NCBI RefSeq assembly: GCF_002288635.1
Contig: NZ_NRSW01000001.1
Location: forward strand, 2,809,852 to 2,873,851
Length of the DNA stretch: 64,000 nt
Direction: 5' to 3'
DNA from: Mucilaginibacter sp. MD40
GTDB lineage: Bacteria > Bacteroidota > Bacteroidia > Sphingobacteriales > Sphingobacteriaceae
Under the pieces are notes generated by a model. It did no database searches and was not told the origin of the DNA. It was given only the letters and a program-made list of their open reading frames with translations. Below, piece by piece: positions 25,330 to 34,381 of this stretch. Each line of letters starts with the position of its first letter. Positions within the stretch are counted from its first letter, which is position 1. Both the position numbers and the translations under genes were made by a program.

Positions 25330-26012
25330 TATAGATAATCCAATATTTCGGTGATGTGCTCCACGTTGCGGAAACGTTCGCTATCAATGCTGTCTTCAAT
25401 CTGTTCATGCGCCCAGGTAATGTGGTATGGCACATGTACGCCATGCCCTCCTATGTTTAGCACTGGCAAGATATCACTCTTAAGCGAGTTACCTATCATC
25501 AGGAACTCGTCCGCTTTAACATCCAAGTGTTTTAGCAATTTTAAGTAGTTGGCATCATCCTTCTCACTCATGATCTCGATGTGATGAAAATAACTGCTCA
25601 AACCTGAACGTTTTAGCTTTCGTTCCTGGTCGAGCAGGTCGCCTTTGGTAGCAACTACCAACCTGTACTTATCCTTTAGCGTTTGCAAAACCTGTTCAAC
25701 ACCTTCTAATAGCTCAATAGGCTGATTGAGCATTTGCTTGCCCAACTCGGTGATTTGTTCAACAATGGCAGAGGTCACCGTATTACAGCTTACTTTAAGC
25801 GCGGTTTCAATCATAGATAGTACAAAACCTTTTATACCGTACCCGTAAAGCGCCAGATTTTCTATTTCTGTTTTAAATAGCTCCCGCTCTAACTCATGCT
25901 GAGAAGCGTATTCGCTTAATAGTGCACAAAACTTTTCTTCTGACGCACGGAAGTAAGGCTCGTTTACCCAAAGCGTATCATCGGCATCAAAAGCAATTAC
26001 TTTTATGTTCAT
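25329..26012 (-). CDS. HAD-superfamily hydrolase
   Basis: 227 residues. Motif I is VIAFDADDTLW (Asp9 nucleophile, Asp11 acid), motif II VATKGD, and motif IV MIGNSLKSDI. A helical cap (about 20-95) puts it in the phosphoglycolate phosphatase-like subfamily. It dephosphorylates a small cytoplasmic substrate that cannot be named. One-base overlap with the downstream CAT-like gene suggests the products work in one pathway or are at least made in fixed ratio. Confidence 0.9.
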   Translation of the reverse strand: MNIKVIAFDADDTLWVNEPYFRASEEKFCALLSEYASQHELERELFKTEIENLALYGYGIKGFVLSMIETALKVSCNTVTSAIVEQITELGKQMLNQPIELLEGVEQVLQTLKDKYRLVVATKGDLLDQERKLKRSGLSSYFHHIEIMSEKDDANYLKLLKHLDVKADEFLMIGNSLKSDILPVLNIGGHGVHVPYHITWAHEQIEDSIDSERFRNVEHITEILDYL

Positions 26013-26130
26013 GATGGTTTATTAAGTTGCAATATTACTCAATTGATGCAAGTTTTGTGAAGTTCGCGACATAAAGTGGTGTTAAGAGAGCTTTAATTTT
26101 ATTTTACTGGCCTGCAAGTAAAAAGCAAAT

Positions 26131-26226
26131 ATGTCATTGAGAGGAGCGACAATTACTTGGCAATCTTACAGACTAATTAAATATGCTTATCCTACGAGAC
26201 TGCCTCGTTACCGATTGCAATGATAT
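26131..26226. repeat. Degenerate dispersed palindromic repeat (TGTCATTG...CAATGATA)
   Basis: Outer arms TGTCATTG and CAATGATA, then GAGGAGCGAC near the left and GCCTCGTTACC near the right, with CAATCTTACAGACTAATTA in the middle. I recognise this as a decayed copy of the non-coding repeat with TGTCATTGCGAGG ends that is common in bacterial genomes including Bacteroidota; family identity is from memory. It occupies the middle of the 296-base gap between the HAD and lysS genes. The rest of that gap shows only the lysS promoter. Confidence 0.6.
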
Positions 26227-26275
26227 GAGCGTTCAATAAGATGCACCCAAACGCTCGTTTCTAAGTTAAAAATTA

Positions 26276-26283
26276 TATTTTTG
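26276..26283 (+). promoter_or_regulatory. -7 box of the lysS promoter
   Basis: TATTTTTG, an exact TAnnTTTG match 25 bases before the lysS ATG. Confidence 0.45.
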
Positions 26284-26308
26284 CACCCTTATTTAATACG
26301 TTTCTACA

Positions 26309-28030
26309 ATGAGTATTGCGTTATCCGAACAGGAAATTTTACGTCGTAAATCGTTAAACGATCTTCGCGAATTAGGTATCAACCCATACCCTGCCGAAGC
26401 TTACCCGGTAAACGCCTGGGCTAAAGAGATTACTGAAAACTTTGAAGCCGATCCCGATAAGTATAAACAGGTGATAGTTGCCGGCCGTATCATGACGCGC
26501 CGCATTATGGGCAGCGCCTCTTTCTTTGAATTACAGGATAGCACAGGCCGTATACAGATCTACATTAAACGCGATGATATCTGCCCGGATGAAGACAAAA
26601 CGCTTTACAACACCGTATTTAAAAAGCTTTTAGATATTGGCGATTATGTTGGTATTAAAGGTTACGCATTTATTACCCAAACTGGCGAACTATCCATCCA
26701 TACCCAGGAACTAACTATTCTATCCAAGTCGCTTAAACCACTACCGATAGTGAAACGGGAGGATGATGGTACTGTGCATGATGGCTTTACTGACCCTGAA
26801 CTACGTTACCGCCAGCGTTATGTAGACCTGACCGTAAACCCCGATTTTAGACAAATCTTCATCAACCGTTCAAAAGTGATTACCGCTATGCGTAATTACT
26901 TTAACGCGCAAGGCTGGATGGAAGTGGAAACACCGATCCTGCAGTCTATACACGGTGGTGCTGCGGCGCGCCCGTTTGCTACACACCACAATACGCTGGA
27001 TATGCCATTGTTCCTACGTATTGCCAACGAGCTTTACTTGAAACGATTAATCGTTGCCGGTTTTGATGGCGTATATGAATTCGGTAAAATGTTCCGTAAT
27101 GAGGGTATGGACCGTACCCACAACCCTGAATATACCGCTATGGAGATCTATGTAGCTTATAAAGACTACATATGGATGATGGCCATGGTTGAGGAATGTT
27201 TAGAAACCGTTGCGCGTGCCGTGCATGGCGTACCGGTAGTACAGGTTGGCCAACACGAAATAAACTTTGCTGGCCCGTACGAAAAATTATCTATGTACGA
27301 GTCGATACAAAAATATACCGGCATTGATGTTTCAGCTATGGATGAAGCCGGCTTACGCAAAACCTGCGGAGAGTTGGGCATTGAAGTTGATGACAGCATG
27401 GGTAAAGGCAAACTGGTTGATGAGATCTTCAGTGCCAAAGTTGAGGCTAACCTTATCCAGCCTACCTATATTACCGATTACCCTATTGAGATGACGCCGC
27501 TTGCTAAAAAACACCGCAGTAAAGAAGGTTTGGTTGAGCGATTTGAATTATTTGTGAACGGTAAAGAAATAGGCAACGCATATTCTGAACTGAACGACCC
27601 TATAGACCAACGCGAACGCTTTGAGGAGCAGTTGGTACTGGCCGGTCGCGGTGACGAAGAAGCGATGGCAATGGATGACGACTTCTTGCGCGCACTGGAA
27701 TACGGTATGCCGCCTACATCGGGCCTTGGTATAGGTATTGATCGTTTAGTGATGTTGATGACCAACCAGAGCACCATACAGGAAGTATTATTCTTCCCAC
27801 AGATGCGCCCTGAGAAAAAGGCTAAAGCACCAAGCATAGAGGACTTTACCGCAATAGGCATCCCTTCAGAATGGGTACCTGTATTAAATAAAATGGGGTT
27901 CAACAGCGTTGAAGAGTTAAAGGTGGGCAACCCAAATAAGGTATTTAACGACCTTGGCGGTATGCGTAAAAAGCTGAAACTGGAAATAGCTATGCCTGCT
28001 AAAGATGAGGTAATGGCCTGGTTCGCATAA
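26309..28030 (+). CDS. lysS: Lysyl-tRNA synthetase, class II
   Basis: 573 residues. It charges tRNA-Lys. The OB-fold anticodon-binding domain is in residues 50-165. Class II motif 2 ([15 protein letters not shown]) and motif 3 ([14 protein letters not shown]) are intact, as is [13 protein letters not shown]. Past the usual end, at about residue 500, there is an extra 65-residue tail ([20 protein letters not shown] onward) that looks like a helix-hairpin-helix or TfoX-like segment, common in Bacteroidota LysS. A strong terminator follows. Confidence 0.97.
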   Translation: MSIALSEQEILRRKSLNDLRELGINPYPAEAYPVNAWAKEITENFEADPDKYKQVIVAGRIMTRRIMGSASFFELQDSTGRIQIYIKRDDICPDEDKTLYNTVFKKLLDIGDYVGIKGYAFITQTGELSIHTQELTILSKSLKPLPIVKREDDGTVHDGFTDPELRYRQRYVDLTVNPDFRQIFINRSKVITAMRNYFNAQGWMEVETPILQSIHGGAAARPFATHHNTLDMPLFLRIANELYLKRLIVAGFDGVYEFGKMFRNEGMDRTHNPEYTAMEIYVAYKDYIWMMAMVEECLETVARAVHGVPVVQVGQHEINFAGPYEKLSMYESIQKYTGIDVSAMDEAGLRKTCGELGIEVDDSMGKGKLVDEIFSAKVEANLIQPTYITDYPIEMTPLAKKHRSKEGLVERFELFVNGKEIGNAYSELNDPIDQRERFEEQLVLAGRGDEEAMAMDDDFLRALEYGMPPTSGLGIGIDRLVMLMTNQSTIQEVLFFPQMRPEKKAKAPSIEDFTAIGIPSEWVPVLNKMGFNSVEELKVGNPNKVFNDLGGMRKKLKLEIAMPAKDEVMAWFA

Positions 28031-28044
28031 TAACACTATAGTTT

Positions 28045-28092
28045 ATATCGAAATAGCCGCAAAACACATCATGCGGCTATTTCGATATTTTA
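28045..28092 (+). terminator. Terminator after lysS
   Basis: Perfect 17-bp stem (28045-28061 with 28072-28088), 10-base loop, followed by TTTTA. A weaker U-tract than usual but a very long stem. Confidence 0.8.
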
Positions 28093-28211
28093 CCATATGT
28101 AAACAACCAGTTATTTATTTCAATAAATCTCCACAATCCTTAACAAAAAAATAAACTGGTAAAAACTTTCATTTAATAGTGGTTGTTGATTTTTATAGCA
28201 ATACACTATAA

Positions 28212-28478
28212 ATGAACGTTATGACTAACTCCATCCTTGAAATAAACGAAAACGAATACCTGATCAAACTAAACAGGAGAAGTTTTGATCTTTCATTTAT
28301 TCGCAGTTTGCTGAAAATGGTTGAAGTATCAGCACCTGTTAAAGCTGAACAGCAAAATAAAGAAGAGACTTTTGAAAGCTTTGTATTTGCACCGGCCCCA
28401 CTAGTTGACAGGCACATTGAACCGAGCGAGAACAACTCTGCTGAGCCCGATTATTTCAGCAAACTCGACGAGAAGTAA
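28212..28478 (+). CDS. Small hypothetical protein
   Basis: 88 residues, or 85 from the second ATG at 28221. I do not recognise it. The first half (ILEINENEYLIKLNRRSFDLSF) alternates polar and hydrophobic residues like a short beta-alpha unit; the second half is acidic and proline-rich with no predicted fold. No signal peptide or membrane segment. The codon usage looks like its neighbours, and it lies alone between the lysS terminator and a convergent membrane-protein gene. No clear promoter was seen, so whether it is expressed is open. Confidence 0.5.
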   Translation: MNVMTNSILEINENEYLIKLNRRSFDLSFIRSLLKMVEVSAPVKAEQQNKEETFESFVFAPAPLVDRHIEPSENNSAEPDYFSKLDEK

Positions 28479-28496
28479 TTCTGATATTTTTCTTTC

Positions 28497-29048
28497 TTAG
28501 AATTTCGGGCGGTAGTTGCGCACAACCTGTTGCTTATCCATTTGCGCCATTTGTGCCTTCATCATTTTTATCTGATCGGCCAGTAGTTTGTTCTTGTCGT
28601 CTTTTGCGGCTTCTTTCATGTACATTTCCGCCTCACGCTTGTTGCGCTTAGCCATTGATATACCCGCCAGGCTCAATTTCGCCAATGCATTATTATGAGA
28701 CATGCTCATACCCAACTGTAGCGCTTTCTTGAAGTACTTTTCGGCCTTTAACGGCGCGGTACGCGATTCTATCAAACCAATAAGCATATTGTAATACCCC
28801 CATTGGTTCTTGTTCAATTCTTTCTCGTAGTTTTTTATACGGTTTAAAAATTCTTCGGCTTTAGTTGTATTCTCTTTACGCAGATAAAACTGCGCTATGA
28901 TCATATTTTCATTAAAGAAAAAGGTAAGCAGTGTAATGCCACCTAATAAAAAAACGGTTATTCCCCATCCCCAAAAACCAAAGGCACAAAGCGTTACACC
29001 GGCACCCATTATAACACAGGCAATAACTAACCTAACTATATTCGACAT
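28497..29048 (-). CDS. Membrane protein with TPR-like C-terminal domain
   Basis: 183 residues from the ATG at 29048 (MSNIVRLVIACVIMG); an upstream TTG extension is rejected. Two membrane helices fill residues 5-50 (IVRLVIACVIMGAGVTLCAF, then the WGITVFLLGGITLLTFFF segment). The remainder is helical, with repeats such as AEEFLNRIKNYEKELNKNQW and AEKYFKKALQLGMSM that look like tetratricopeptide units. The C-terminus is rich in Lys, Met and Gln. Function unknown; probably a cytoplasm-facing scaffold on the inner membrane. Divergent from ung. Confidence 0.7.
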   Translation of the reverse strand: MSNIVRLVIACVIMGAGVTLCAFGFWGWGITVFLLGGITLLTFFFNENMIIAQFYLRKENTTKAEEFLNRIKNYEKELNKNQWGYYNMLIGLIESRTAPLKAEKYFKKALQLGMSMSHNNALAKLSLAGISMAKRNKREAEMYMKEAAKDDKNKLLADQIKMMKAQMAQMDKQQVVRNYRPKF

Positions 29049-29122
29049 AATTTGTATTACTATAAAAACAGTGCGCAAATATCGTTATTTGTACGCTAAA
29101 TAAACATCAGTATTTAATATTT

Positions 29123-29803
29123 ATGGCAGGAGAATTAGACCCTACGTGGAAGCAGCATTTAAGTGCAGAATTTGATAAACCATACATGCAGCAACTGAAA
29201 ACTTTTTTAAAGGAAGAAAAGGAAGCTGGCCACATCATTTATCCGCGCAATGCTGATATTTTCAATGCTTTTAATATAACGCCATTTGACGATGTTAAGG
29301 TGGTGATCTTAGGGCAGGATCCTTATCACGGGCCAAACCAGGCACATGGCCTATCCTTTTCGGTACAAAAGGGTGTAGCCGTGCCACCGTCATTAAAGAA
29401 CATCTACAAAGAGCTGTCTACCGATATCCCCGGGTTTGTAATACCCAACACCGGCGACTTAACGAAATGGGCGCAACAAGGCGTGCTGTTATTGAACGCT
29501 ACCTTAACTGTACGTGCGGCAACGGCAGGTTCGCACCAGAAAAAAGGTTGGGAGAAATTTACCGATGCTGCCATCAAAACACTTTCGGACGAGAAGCAAG
29601 GGATCGTATTCATCTTGTGGGGCGCATATGCGCAATCGAAAGCAGCCCTTATCAACCCTAACAACCATCACCTTATTATTAAATCAACACACCCATCGCC
29701 ATTGGCAGTAAGCCATGGCGGGTTCTTTGGTTCAAAACCATTTTCAAAAGCGAATGACTTTTTAGAAAAGCAGGGTAAGAAACCGATTGATTGGCAGATA
29801 TAA
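29123..29803 (+). CDS. ung: Uracil-DNA glycosylase, family 1
   Basis: 226 residues. It removes uracil from DNA as the first step of base excision repair. The water-activating loop [18 protein letters not shown] (catalytic Asp near residue 65) and the [14 protein letters not shown] minor-groove intercalation loop are intact, as is LLNATLTV. Start at the ATG at 29123; the divergent membrane-protein gene begins 74 bases away. No sign of truncation. Confidence 0.98.
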   Translation: MAGELDPTWKQHLSAEFDKPYMQQLKTFLKEEKEAGHIIYPRNADIFNAFNITPFDDVKVVILGQDPYHGPNQAHGLSFSVQKGVAVPPSLKNIYKELSTDIPGFVIPNTGDLTKWAQQGVLLLNATLTVRAATAGSHQKKGWEKFTDAAIKTLSDEKQGIVFILWGAYAQSKAALINPNNHHLIIKSTHPSPLAVSHGGFFGSKPFSKANDFLEKQGKKPIDWQI

Positions 29804-29841
29804 TAGTATGGGTGCTTTGTATAATAACATTGTTAGGTTGG

Positions 29842-30477
29842 TTAGTTTAAGGGAGTATTTACATTTTTCTGCCTGTTGTTGATAATGATAAGCGCAACAA
29901 TCAAATTAGGTACCCAACATAACCAGGAGACCACACGGTAAGCCGGGAGAAAATCATGAAATATAAACATGATTAACAAGGGCAAAAATACACGTAAAGT
30001 GACTGCTGCAAAGGTAAGAGCATAATTTAATGTCATCCAGTTTTGGTGTTGCAGGATATTGCCCCTCTGGATAGTGATGTAGGCTTTAATATTACTGATA
30101 AGCCAAATAATAGCCAACGAACTGAAGCCTAACACACAAACCAGCCCACCGGTAGCAAAGAAAGCAATGTATAAACCTGCTACGCTGCTGAGAGTTACTG
30201 CAGCAACATAAAATTTACCCATTAATCTATGCGCGTTTATATACCGCTGGCGTAAGTTGGCGCTAAATTGTGCCCAACCGATAAGCAAAGCTATTCCCCC
30301 AAATGTAATGTGCGTATAAAAAGTTGCGTTCCAACAAGCACTATTTAAAACAGCTTTAGGCTTTGATTGAAGTAAGCCGCTCGTACGCATATCTACAAAA
30401 AAATACAATAACGGATACAAGCCGATAATAACAGCAAAAATTGCAATCGCGATCCAGGGTAGGTTTTTAATCTTCAT
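29842..30477 (-). CDS. DUF2306 family membrane protein
   Basis: 211 residues with about six transmembrane helices (WIAIAIFAVIIGLYPLLYFF near the start; ITFGGIALLIGWAQF; VAGLYIAFFATGGL). Conserved family histidines appear in FYTHITFGG, INAHRLMGKFYV and ILQHQNWM, a pattern reminiscent of haem- or metal-binding membrane proteins. No function is established. Transcribed alone, convergent with ung; the 172-base gap on its other side up to the Lrp gene holds nothing I can identify. Confidence 0.78.
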   Translation of the reverse strand: MKIKNLPWIAIAIFAVIIGLYPLLYFFVDMRTSGLLQSKPKAVLNSACWNATFYTHITFGGIALLIGWAQFSANLRQRYINAHRLMGKFYVAAVTLSSVAGLYIAFFATGGLVCVLGFSSLAIIWLISNIKAYITIQRGNILQHQNWMTLNYALTFAAVTLRVFLPLLIMFIFHDFLPAYRVVSWLCWVPNLIVALIIINNRQKNVNTPLN

Positions 30478-30649
30478 GATAACTTAGACGATAAGTTGGA
30501 TGAATCGGTTGCACGAAGATTGGAGCGGAATAATTAAATACCTAAAGACAAGATAAGCTACCCTTGGTATTAAGCAAAACTGTACAATATGAAGGCAGAA
30601 CTAATCTTGCGGTGTTTCAGCCGAGGTGCAAGAGCTATTGTATTGGTCT

Positions 30650-31120
30650 TTAATATTCCAACGGAACTATTGGCTCTTTTTTGCTGGTGCTCATGATCAT
30701 CATGGTTTGGAAGGTTTTAACAACCGATATACGGCTGATCTTTTCCATGATCAATTGTTCGTATGATTTAATGTCGCGTACATAAACCTTCAGCAGAAAA
30801 TCACACTGTCCGGTCACGTGGTGGCATTCGGTTACTTCTTTAATGGTTTTTATTTCATCTAAAAAAGTTTGTATGGTGTTTTTCTGGTGAAAATCCAGCG
30901 ATATCTGTATAAATGTTTTGATACCCAGGCCGAGTTTTTCTTCATCTACCAATGCATGGTAACTTTTAATGTACTGTGCATTTTCCAGTTTCCGAACACG
31001 TTCAAGAGTTGGGGCTGGTGATAACCCAATTTCATTAGACAACTGCAAATTAGTTATGCGGCCGTTTTCCTGTAATATCTTGAGTATCTGTAGGTCTATT
31101 TTATCTAATTCTGACGCCAT
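30650..31120 (-). CDS. Lrp/AsnC-family transcriptional regulator
   Basis: 156 residues. N-terminal AsnC-type helix-turn-helix (LDKIDLQILKILQENGRITN, LSNEIGLSPAPTLERVRKLE), followed by the RAM amino-acid-sensing domain (FIQISLDFHQKN, VTECHHVTGQCDFLLKVYV). It is expected to form octamers and respond to an amino acid. It has an independent promoter with both boxes and stands alone, so target genes cannot be assigned from context. Confidence 0.93.
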   Translation of the reverse strand: MASELDKIDLQILKILQENGRITNLQLSNEIGLSPAPTLERVRKLENAQYIKSYHALVDEEKLGLGIKTFIQISLDFHQKNTIQTFLDEIKTIKEVTECHHVTGQCDFLLKVYVRDIKSYEQLIMEKISRISVVKTFQTMMIMSTSKKEPIVPLEY

Positions 31121-31128
31121 GGTAAATG

Positions 31129-31157
31129 CAAATATATACTATTCTCTATCTCACAAA
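31129..31157 (-). promoter_or_regulatory. Promoter of the Lrp-family gene
   Basis: On the minus strand TTTG (31157-31154), a 17-bp spacer, then TATATTTG (31136-31129), nine bases before the ATG. Both boxes exact. Confidence 0.6.
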
Positions 31158-31211
31158 ATATAATTTTTTTTAAATATCTCACAACAAAACAATTCAAATA
31201 CGTGTTTATAA

Positions 31212-31229
31212 TTTTAGGCGAGTCTAAAA
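31212..31229. promoter_or_regulatory. Probable operator of the DtxR-type regulator
   Basis: TTTTAG-GCGAGT-CTAAAA, an 18-bp palindrome ending 20 bases before the regulator ATG. The TTTAGG..CTAAA form resembles known DtxR/MntR boxes. It overlaps a possible -7 box TAATTTTA at 31209-31216. Confidence 0.6.
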
Positions 31230-31249
31230 AAATTATTAGATTTACTTAA

Positions 31250-31900
31250 ATGAATACATTAGCCGAGGAAAATTATTTAAAAGCCATATACAAATTATCT
31301 CTTACTGCAAGGAACGTAAGTACTAACCAAATAGCTGCAGAACTGGCTACTAAAGCATCGTCTGTTACGGATATGGTGCGTAAACTGGCTGACAAAGCAT
31401 TAGTTAATTATGCCCGATATCAGGGTGTAAGCTTAACTAAAGCCGGCGAAAAGGTGGCATTGAATATAGTGAGAAGGCACAGACTATGGGAACATTTCTT
31501 GGTTGAAAAGCTTCATTTTAAATGGCATGAAGTACATGATATGGCCGAAGAAATGGAACATATATCATCAACTGAATTAATAAACCGCCTCGATGCCTTT
31601 ATGGGGCACCCTACCCGCGACCCGCATGGCGACCCGATACCGGATTGTGATGGTAATATAAAAGCAACAGCCTTAAAGCCGATTTCGGCTGTGAAGCCCA
31701 ATACTTCAGGGGTTATATCCGGCGTGGGCGACCACACTACTCCGTTCTTACAGTATCTGGAGCAACAAAAGCTTACGATAGGCAAGCGGGTGACGATAAA
31801 AGAGATCATCGGTTATGATAACACCGTAATACTGGAAATGGATAATAAACAATTACAAATAAGCCGCGATGTGGCCAACAATATATTAATAGCAATATGA
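31250..31900 (+). CDS. DtxR/MntR-family metal-dependent regulator
   Basis: 216 residues. Residues 1-70 form the winged helix (LAEENYLKAIYKLS, KASSVTDMVRKLADKALVNY), 70-140 the metal-binding dimerisation domain (RRHRLWEHFLVEKLHFKWHEVHDMAEEMEH, with the His/Glu ligands), and 150-216 a FeoA/SH3-like domain. It shares four bases with the downstream Nramp-UspA gene (ATGA), so it almost certainly controls manganese or iron uptake through it. A DtxR-like palindrome precedes it. Manganese rather than iron specificity is inferred from the Nramp partner. Confidence 0.92.
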   Translation: MNTLAEENYLKAIYKLSLTARNVSTNQIAAELATKASSVTDMVRKLADKALVNYARYQGVSLTKAGEKVALNIVRRHRLWEHFLVEKLHFKWHEVHDMAEEMEHISSTELINRLDAFMGHPTRDPHGDPIPDCDGNIKATALKPISAVKPNTSGVISGVGDHTTPFLQYLEQQKLTIGKRVTIKEIIGYDNTVILEMDNKQLQISRDVANNILIAI

Positions 31901-33783
31901 CGCAGCACGACTCGCATTCATTAGGTAACGTACACAACACTGTTACTACAGAAAATAAAACCGGCTGGCGAAAAGTGTTATCATTCCTCGGTCCGGCTTA
32001 CCTGGTTAGCGTGGGTTATATGGACCCGGGCAATTGGGCTACCGACCTTGCCGCCGGCAGCCAGTTTGGTTATAAATTAATATGGGTACTGCTGTTATCT
32101 AATCTTATTGCGTTGTTACTGCAGAACCTTTGCGTTAGGTTAGGTATCGTACGTGGCTTAGATCTGGCGCAGGCATCAAAACACACCTATCCGCCATTCG
32201 TGAATTTCTGCCTTTACGTAATGGCGCAAATAGCCATTGTAGCTTGCGACCTGGCCGAGATTATTGGTATGGCCATAGGGCTTAATTTATTATTCGGCCT
32301 GCCGCTGATCTGGGGGGTATGTATCACCTTGCTTGATACTTTGCTCCTTTTACTATTACTCAATAAAGGCATGCGCAAGTTGGAGGGTTTTATCATCTCA
32401 TTGATATTCATTGTAGGCGTGGCATTTCTGGCGCAGATGTTTATTGTTAAACCTCATATGATGGATGTTGCCAAAGGTTTTATCCCAACACAATTGAACA
32501 GTCAGGCACTGTACATTGCTATTGGTATCATCGGTGCCACGGTAATGCCGCATAATTTATACCTGCATTCTTCATTGGTGCAAACCCGCAAGATAGACCG
32601 CTCGGCCGATGGTATTAAAAAAGCCATCACCTATAACTTTTGGGATACCACTATTGCCTTGAACCTGGCTTTCTTTGTGAATGCAGCGATCCTAATATTA
32701 GCTGCAGCTGCCTTTTACTATCGCGGGTTCCATGAAGTTGCCGAAATACAGGATGCGCATAAATTGCTCACCAACATTTTCGGTAAGTTGGCCCCTGCGT
32801 TATTTGCCATTGCCTTGATTGCCGCCGGGCAAAGCTCAACGGTAACTGGTACTTTGGCCGGGCAGATCATTATGGAAGGTCACCTTAACCTGAGGATTGC
32901 CCCATGGCTACGTCGTTTGCTTACCAGGCTGCTGGCTATTATACCGGCTTTCTGTACCATTTTACATGCAGGCGATGAAGGATTAGGCAAATTGCTGATA
33001 TTAAGCCAGGTAGTATTGAGCTTGCAATTAGGCTTCGCGGTGATACCACTGATACACTTTACATCAGACAAGAAGCGTATGGGCGAGTTTGCTAACAGCG
33101 TGCCCATGAAAATTGCGGCCTGGTTCTTCGCGGTAGTTATTGTTGGGCTTAACGTGCGTTTGGTGATACAGGAAATAGATACCTGGGCTACGGAAGGGCC
33201 GGGTGCTGCAAATCTGGTTCATTTTGTGATCAGTCCCATCGCTGTATGTATTGGTGTACTTATGCTTTACGTTTTTCTGAGGCCGCTACTATATAAACAT
33301 GCTAACCAACCGGTGCGGGTACCACACGGTTTGGCATCAACCCTTGATAACCTCGAAGCAGTGCATTATAAGCAGATAGGCATTACTATTGATTTTTCAA
33401 GAAATGATCAGGATACGATAAGGCATGCATTGATGCAGGGTGGCAAGCGGGCACATTATAGTCTTATACACATAGTAGAAACAGCCGGAGCCCGTTATTA
33501 CGGAAAACAGGTTATGGACAGCGAAACTCAAAGCGACGTAGATAATCTGGATAAGTATGTAAAAACACTCAACGACCTGGGTTATAAGGCTGAGGCTAAA
33601 ATTGGTTTTGGCGGCGCAGCCGGCGCAATCTCGCAAATCACCAAAGAAATGCAAATAGACTTCCTGGTAATGGGTTCGCACGGGCATAAGGTTTTAAAAG
33701 ATCTGATATTTGGCACAACGGTTGATGCAGTAAGGCATAAGGTTAACGTACCGGTACTGGTTGTTAAACCGCAAAAGAAGTGA
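31897..33783 (+). CDS. Nramp divalent metal transporter fused to an ATP-binding UspA domain
   Basis: 628 residues. About 1-470 is an Nramp/MntH transporter with 11-12 helices: helix 1 carries the metal-binding GYMDPGNWATD and helix 6 GATVMPHNLYLHSS. Residues 490-628 are a complete universal stress domain with GSHGHKVLKDLIFGTT, a full G-2x-G-9x-G-T nucleotide-binding signature. The transporter brings Mn2+ (or Fe2+) in with protons; the cytoplasmic tail may tune transport to ATP or stress state (inference). Translationally coupled to the DtxR-type regulator by an ATGA overlap. Confidence 0.93.
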   Translation: MTQHDSHSLGNVHNTVTTENKTGWRKVLSFLGPAYLVSVGYMDPGNWATDLAAGSQFGYKLIWVLLLSNLIALLLQNLCVRLGIVRGLDLAQASKHTYPPFVNFCLYVMAQIAIVACDLAEIIGMAIGLNLLFGLPLIWGVCITLLDTLLLLLLLNKGMRKLEGFIISLIFIVGVAFLAQMFIVKPHMMDVAKGFIPTQLNSQALYIAIGIIGATVMPHNLYLHSSLVQTRKIDRSADGIKKAITYNFWDTTIALNLAFFVNAAILILAAAAFYYRGFHEVAEIQDAHKLLTNIFGKLAPALFAIALIAAGQSSTVTGTLAGQIIMEGHLNLRIAPWLRRLLTRLLAIIPAFCTILHAGDEGLGKLLILSQVVLSLQLGFAVIPLIHFTSDKKRMGEFANSVPMKIAAWFFAVVIVGLNVRLVIQEIDTWATEGPGAANLVHFVISPIAVCIGVLMLYVFLRPLLYKHANQPVRVPHGLASTLDNLEAVHYKQIGITIDFSRNDQDTIRHALMQGGKRAHYSLIHIVETAGARYYGKQVMDSETQSDVDNLDKYVKTLNDLGYKAEAKIGFGGAAGAISQITKEMQIDFLVMGSHGHKVLKDLIFGTTVDAVRHKVNVPVLVVKPQKK

Positions 33784-33788
33784 GGCAG

Positions 33789-33892
33789 GACTTAAAGAGT
33801 CAGGAGTTAAGAAATGAAAATCGCGAGCCGAAAAAAATTGGATGGCTGTTGGTTGTCTTGATTCGTGATTCCCTTTAATCTTGATTCGCTTA
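33789..33892. repeat. Heptamer-periodic repeats, nramp-smpB gap
   Basis: Left: GACTTAA, AGAGTCA, GGAGTTA, AGAAATG in register (33789-33816). Right: TCTTGAT, TCGTGAT (33856-33869), then TCTTGAT, TCGCTTA (33879-33892), two bases out of register with the first pair. The heptamer TCTTGAT is the one used in the iscU-iscA gap and at 4125. The arms pair only poorly. Confidence 0.55.
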
Positions 33893-33927
33893 AATAATTG
33901 CATATTTGCAATCCCAAAAGTTTAAGG

Positions 33928-34377
33928 ATGGAGCAGAACGTATATATCAAGAATAAAAAAGCCTACTTTGAGTACAGCATACTGGATAAGTATGTGGCCG
34001 GCATACAGCTTTTGGGTACTGAGATCAAATCTATCCGTAATGGCAAGGCCAACATAAATGATGCATTTTGCACTTTTATTGATGGACAGTTATATGTGCG
34101 CAACCTGCATATTTCCGAATATTCTTACGGTTCGTTCTACAATCACGAGGCCAAGCGCGACCGTGTGCTTTTGCTTCATAAAAAAGAACTGAAAAAGCTG
34201 CAGACCCGCGGTGAAGAAAAGGGTTTAACCATAGTTCCTTTAGCATTGTTCATTAGCGAACGCGGATTTGCCAAACTGGAGATAGGACTTGCCCAGGGTA
34301 AAAAAACCTACGACAAACGCGAAACCTTGAAAGAGCGTGATACCAAACTGGAAATGGATAGAGCGATGAAGCGGTAG
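33928..34377 (+). CDS. smpB: SsrA-binding protein SmpB
   Basis: 149 residues. It binds tmRNA and brings it to stalled ribosomes for trans-translation. Start at the ATG at 33928; upstream in-frame codons are not protein-like. The OB core (YIKNKKAYFEYSILDKYVAG, LLGTEIKSIRNGKANINDAF) and the basic C-terminal tail (KKTYDKRETLKERDTKLEM) are intact. A near-consensus -7 box CATATTTG lies at 33901-33908. The tmRNA gene itself is not seen in the window. Confidence 0.97.
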   Translation: MEQNVYIKNKKAYFEYSILDKYVAGIQLLGTEIKSIRNGKANINDAFCTFIDGQLYVRNLHISEYSYGSFYNHEAKRDRVLLLHKKELKKLQTRGEEKGLTIVPLALFISERGFAKLEIGLAQGKKTYDKRETLKERDTKLEMDRAMKR

Positions 34378-34381
34378 TTTT

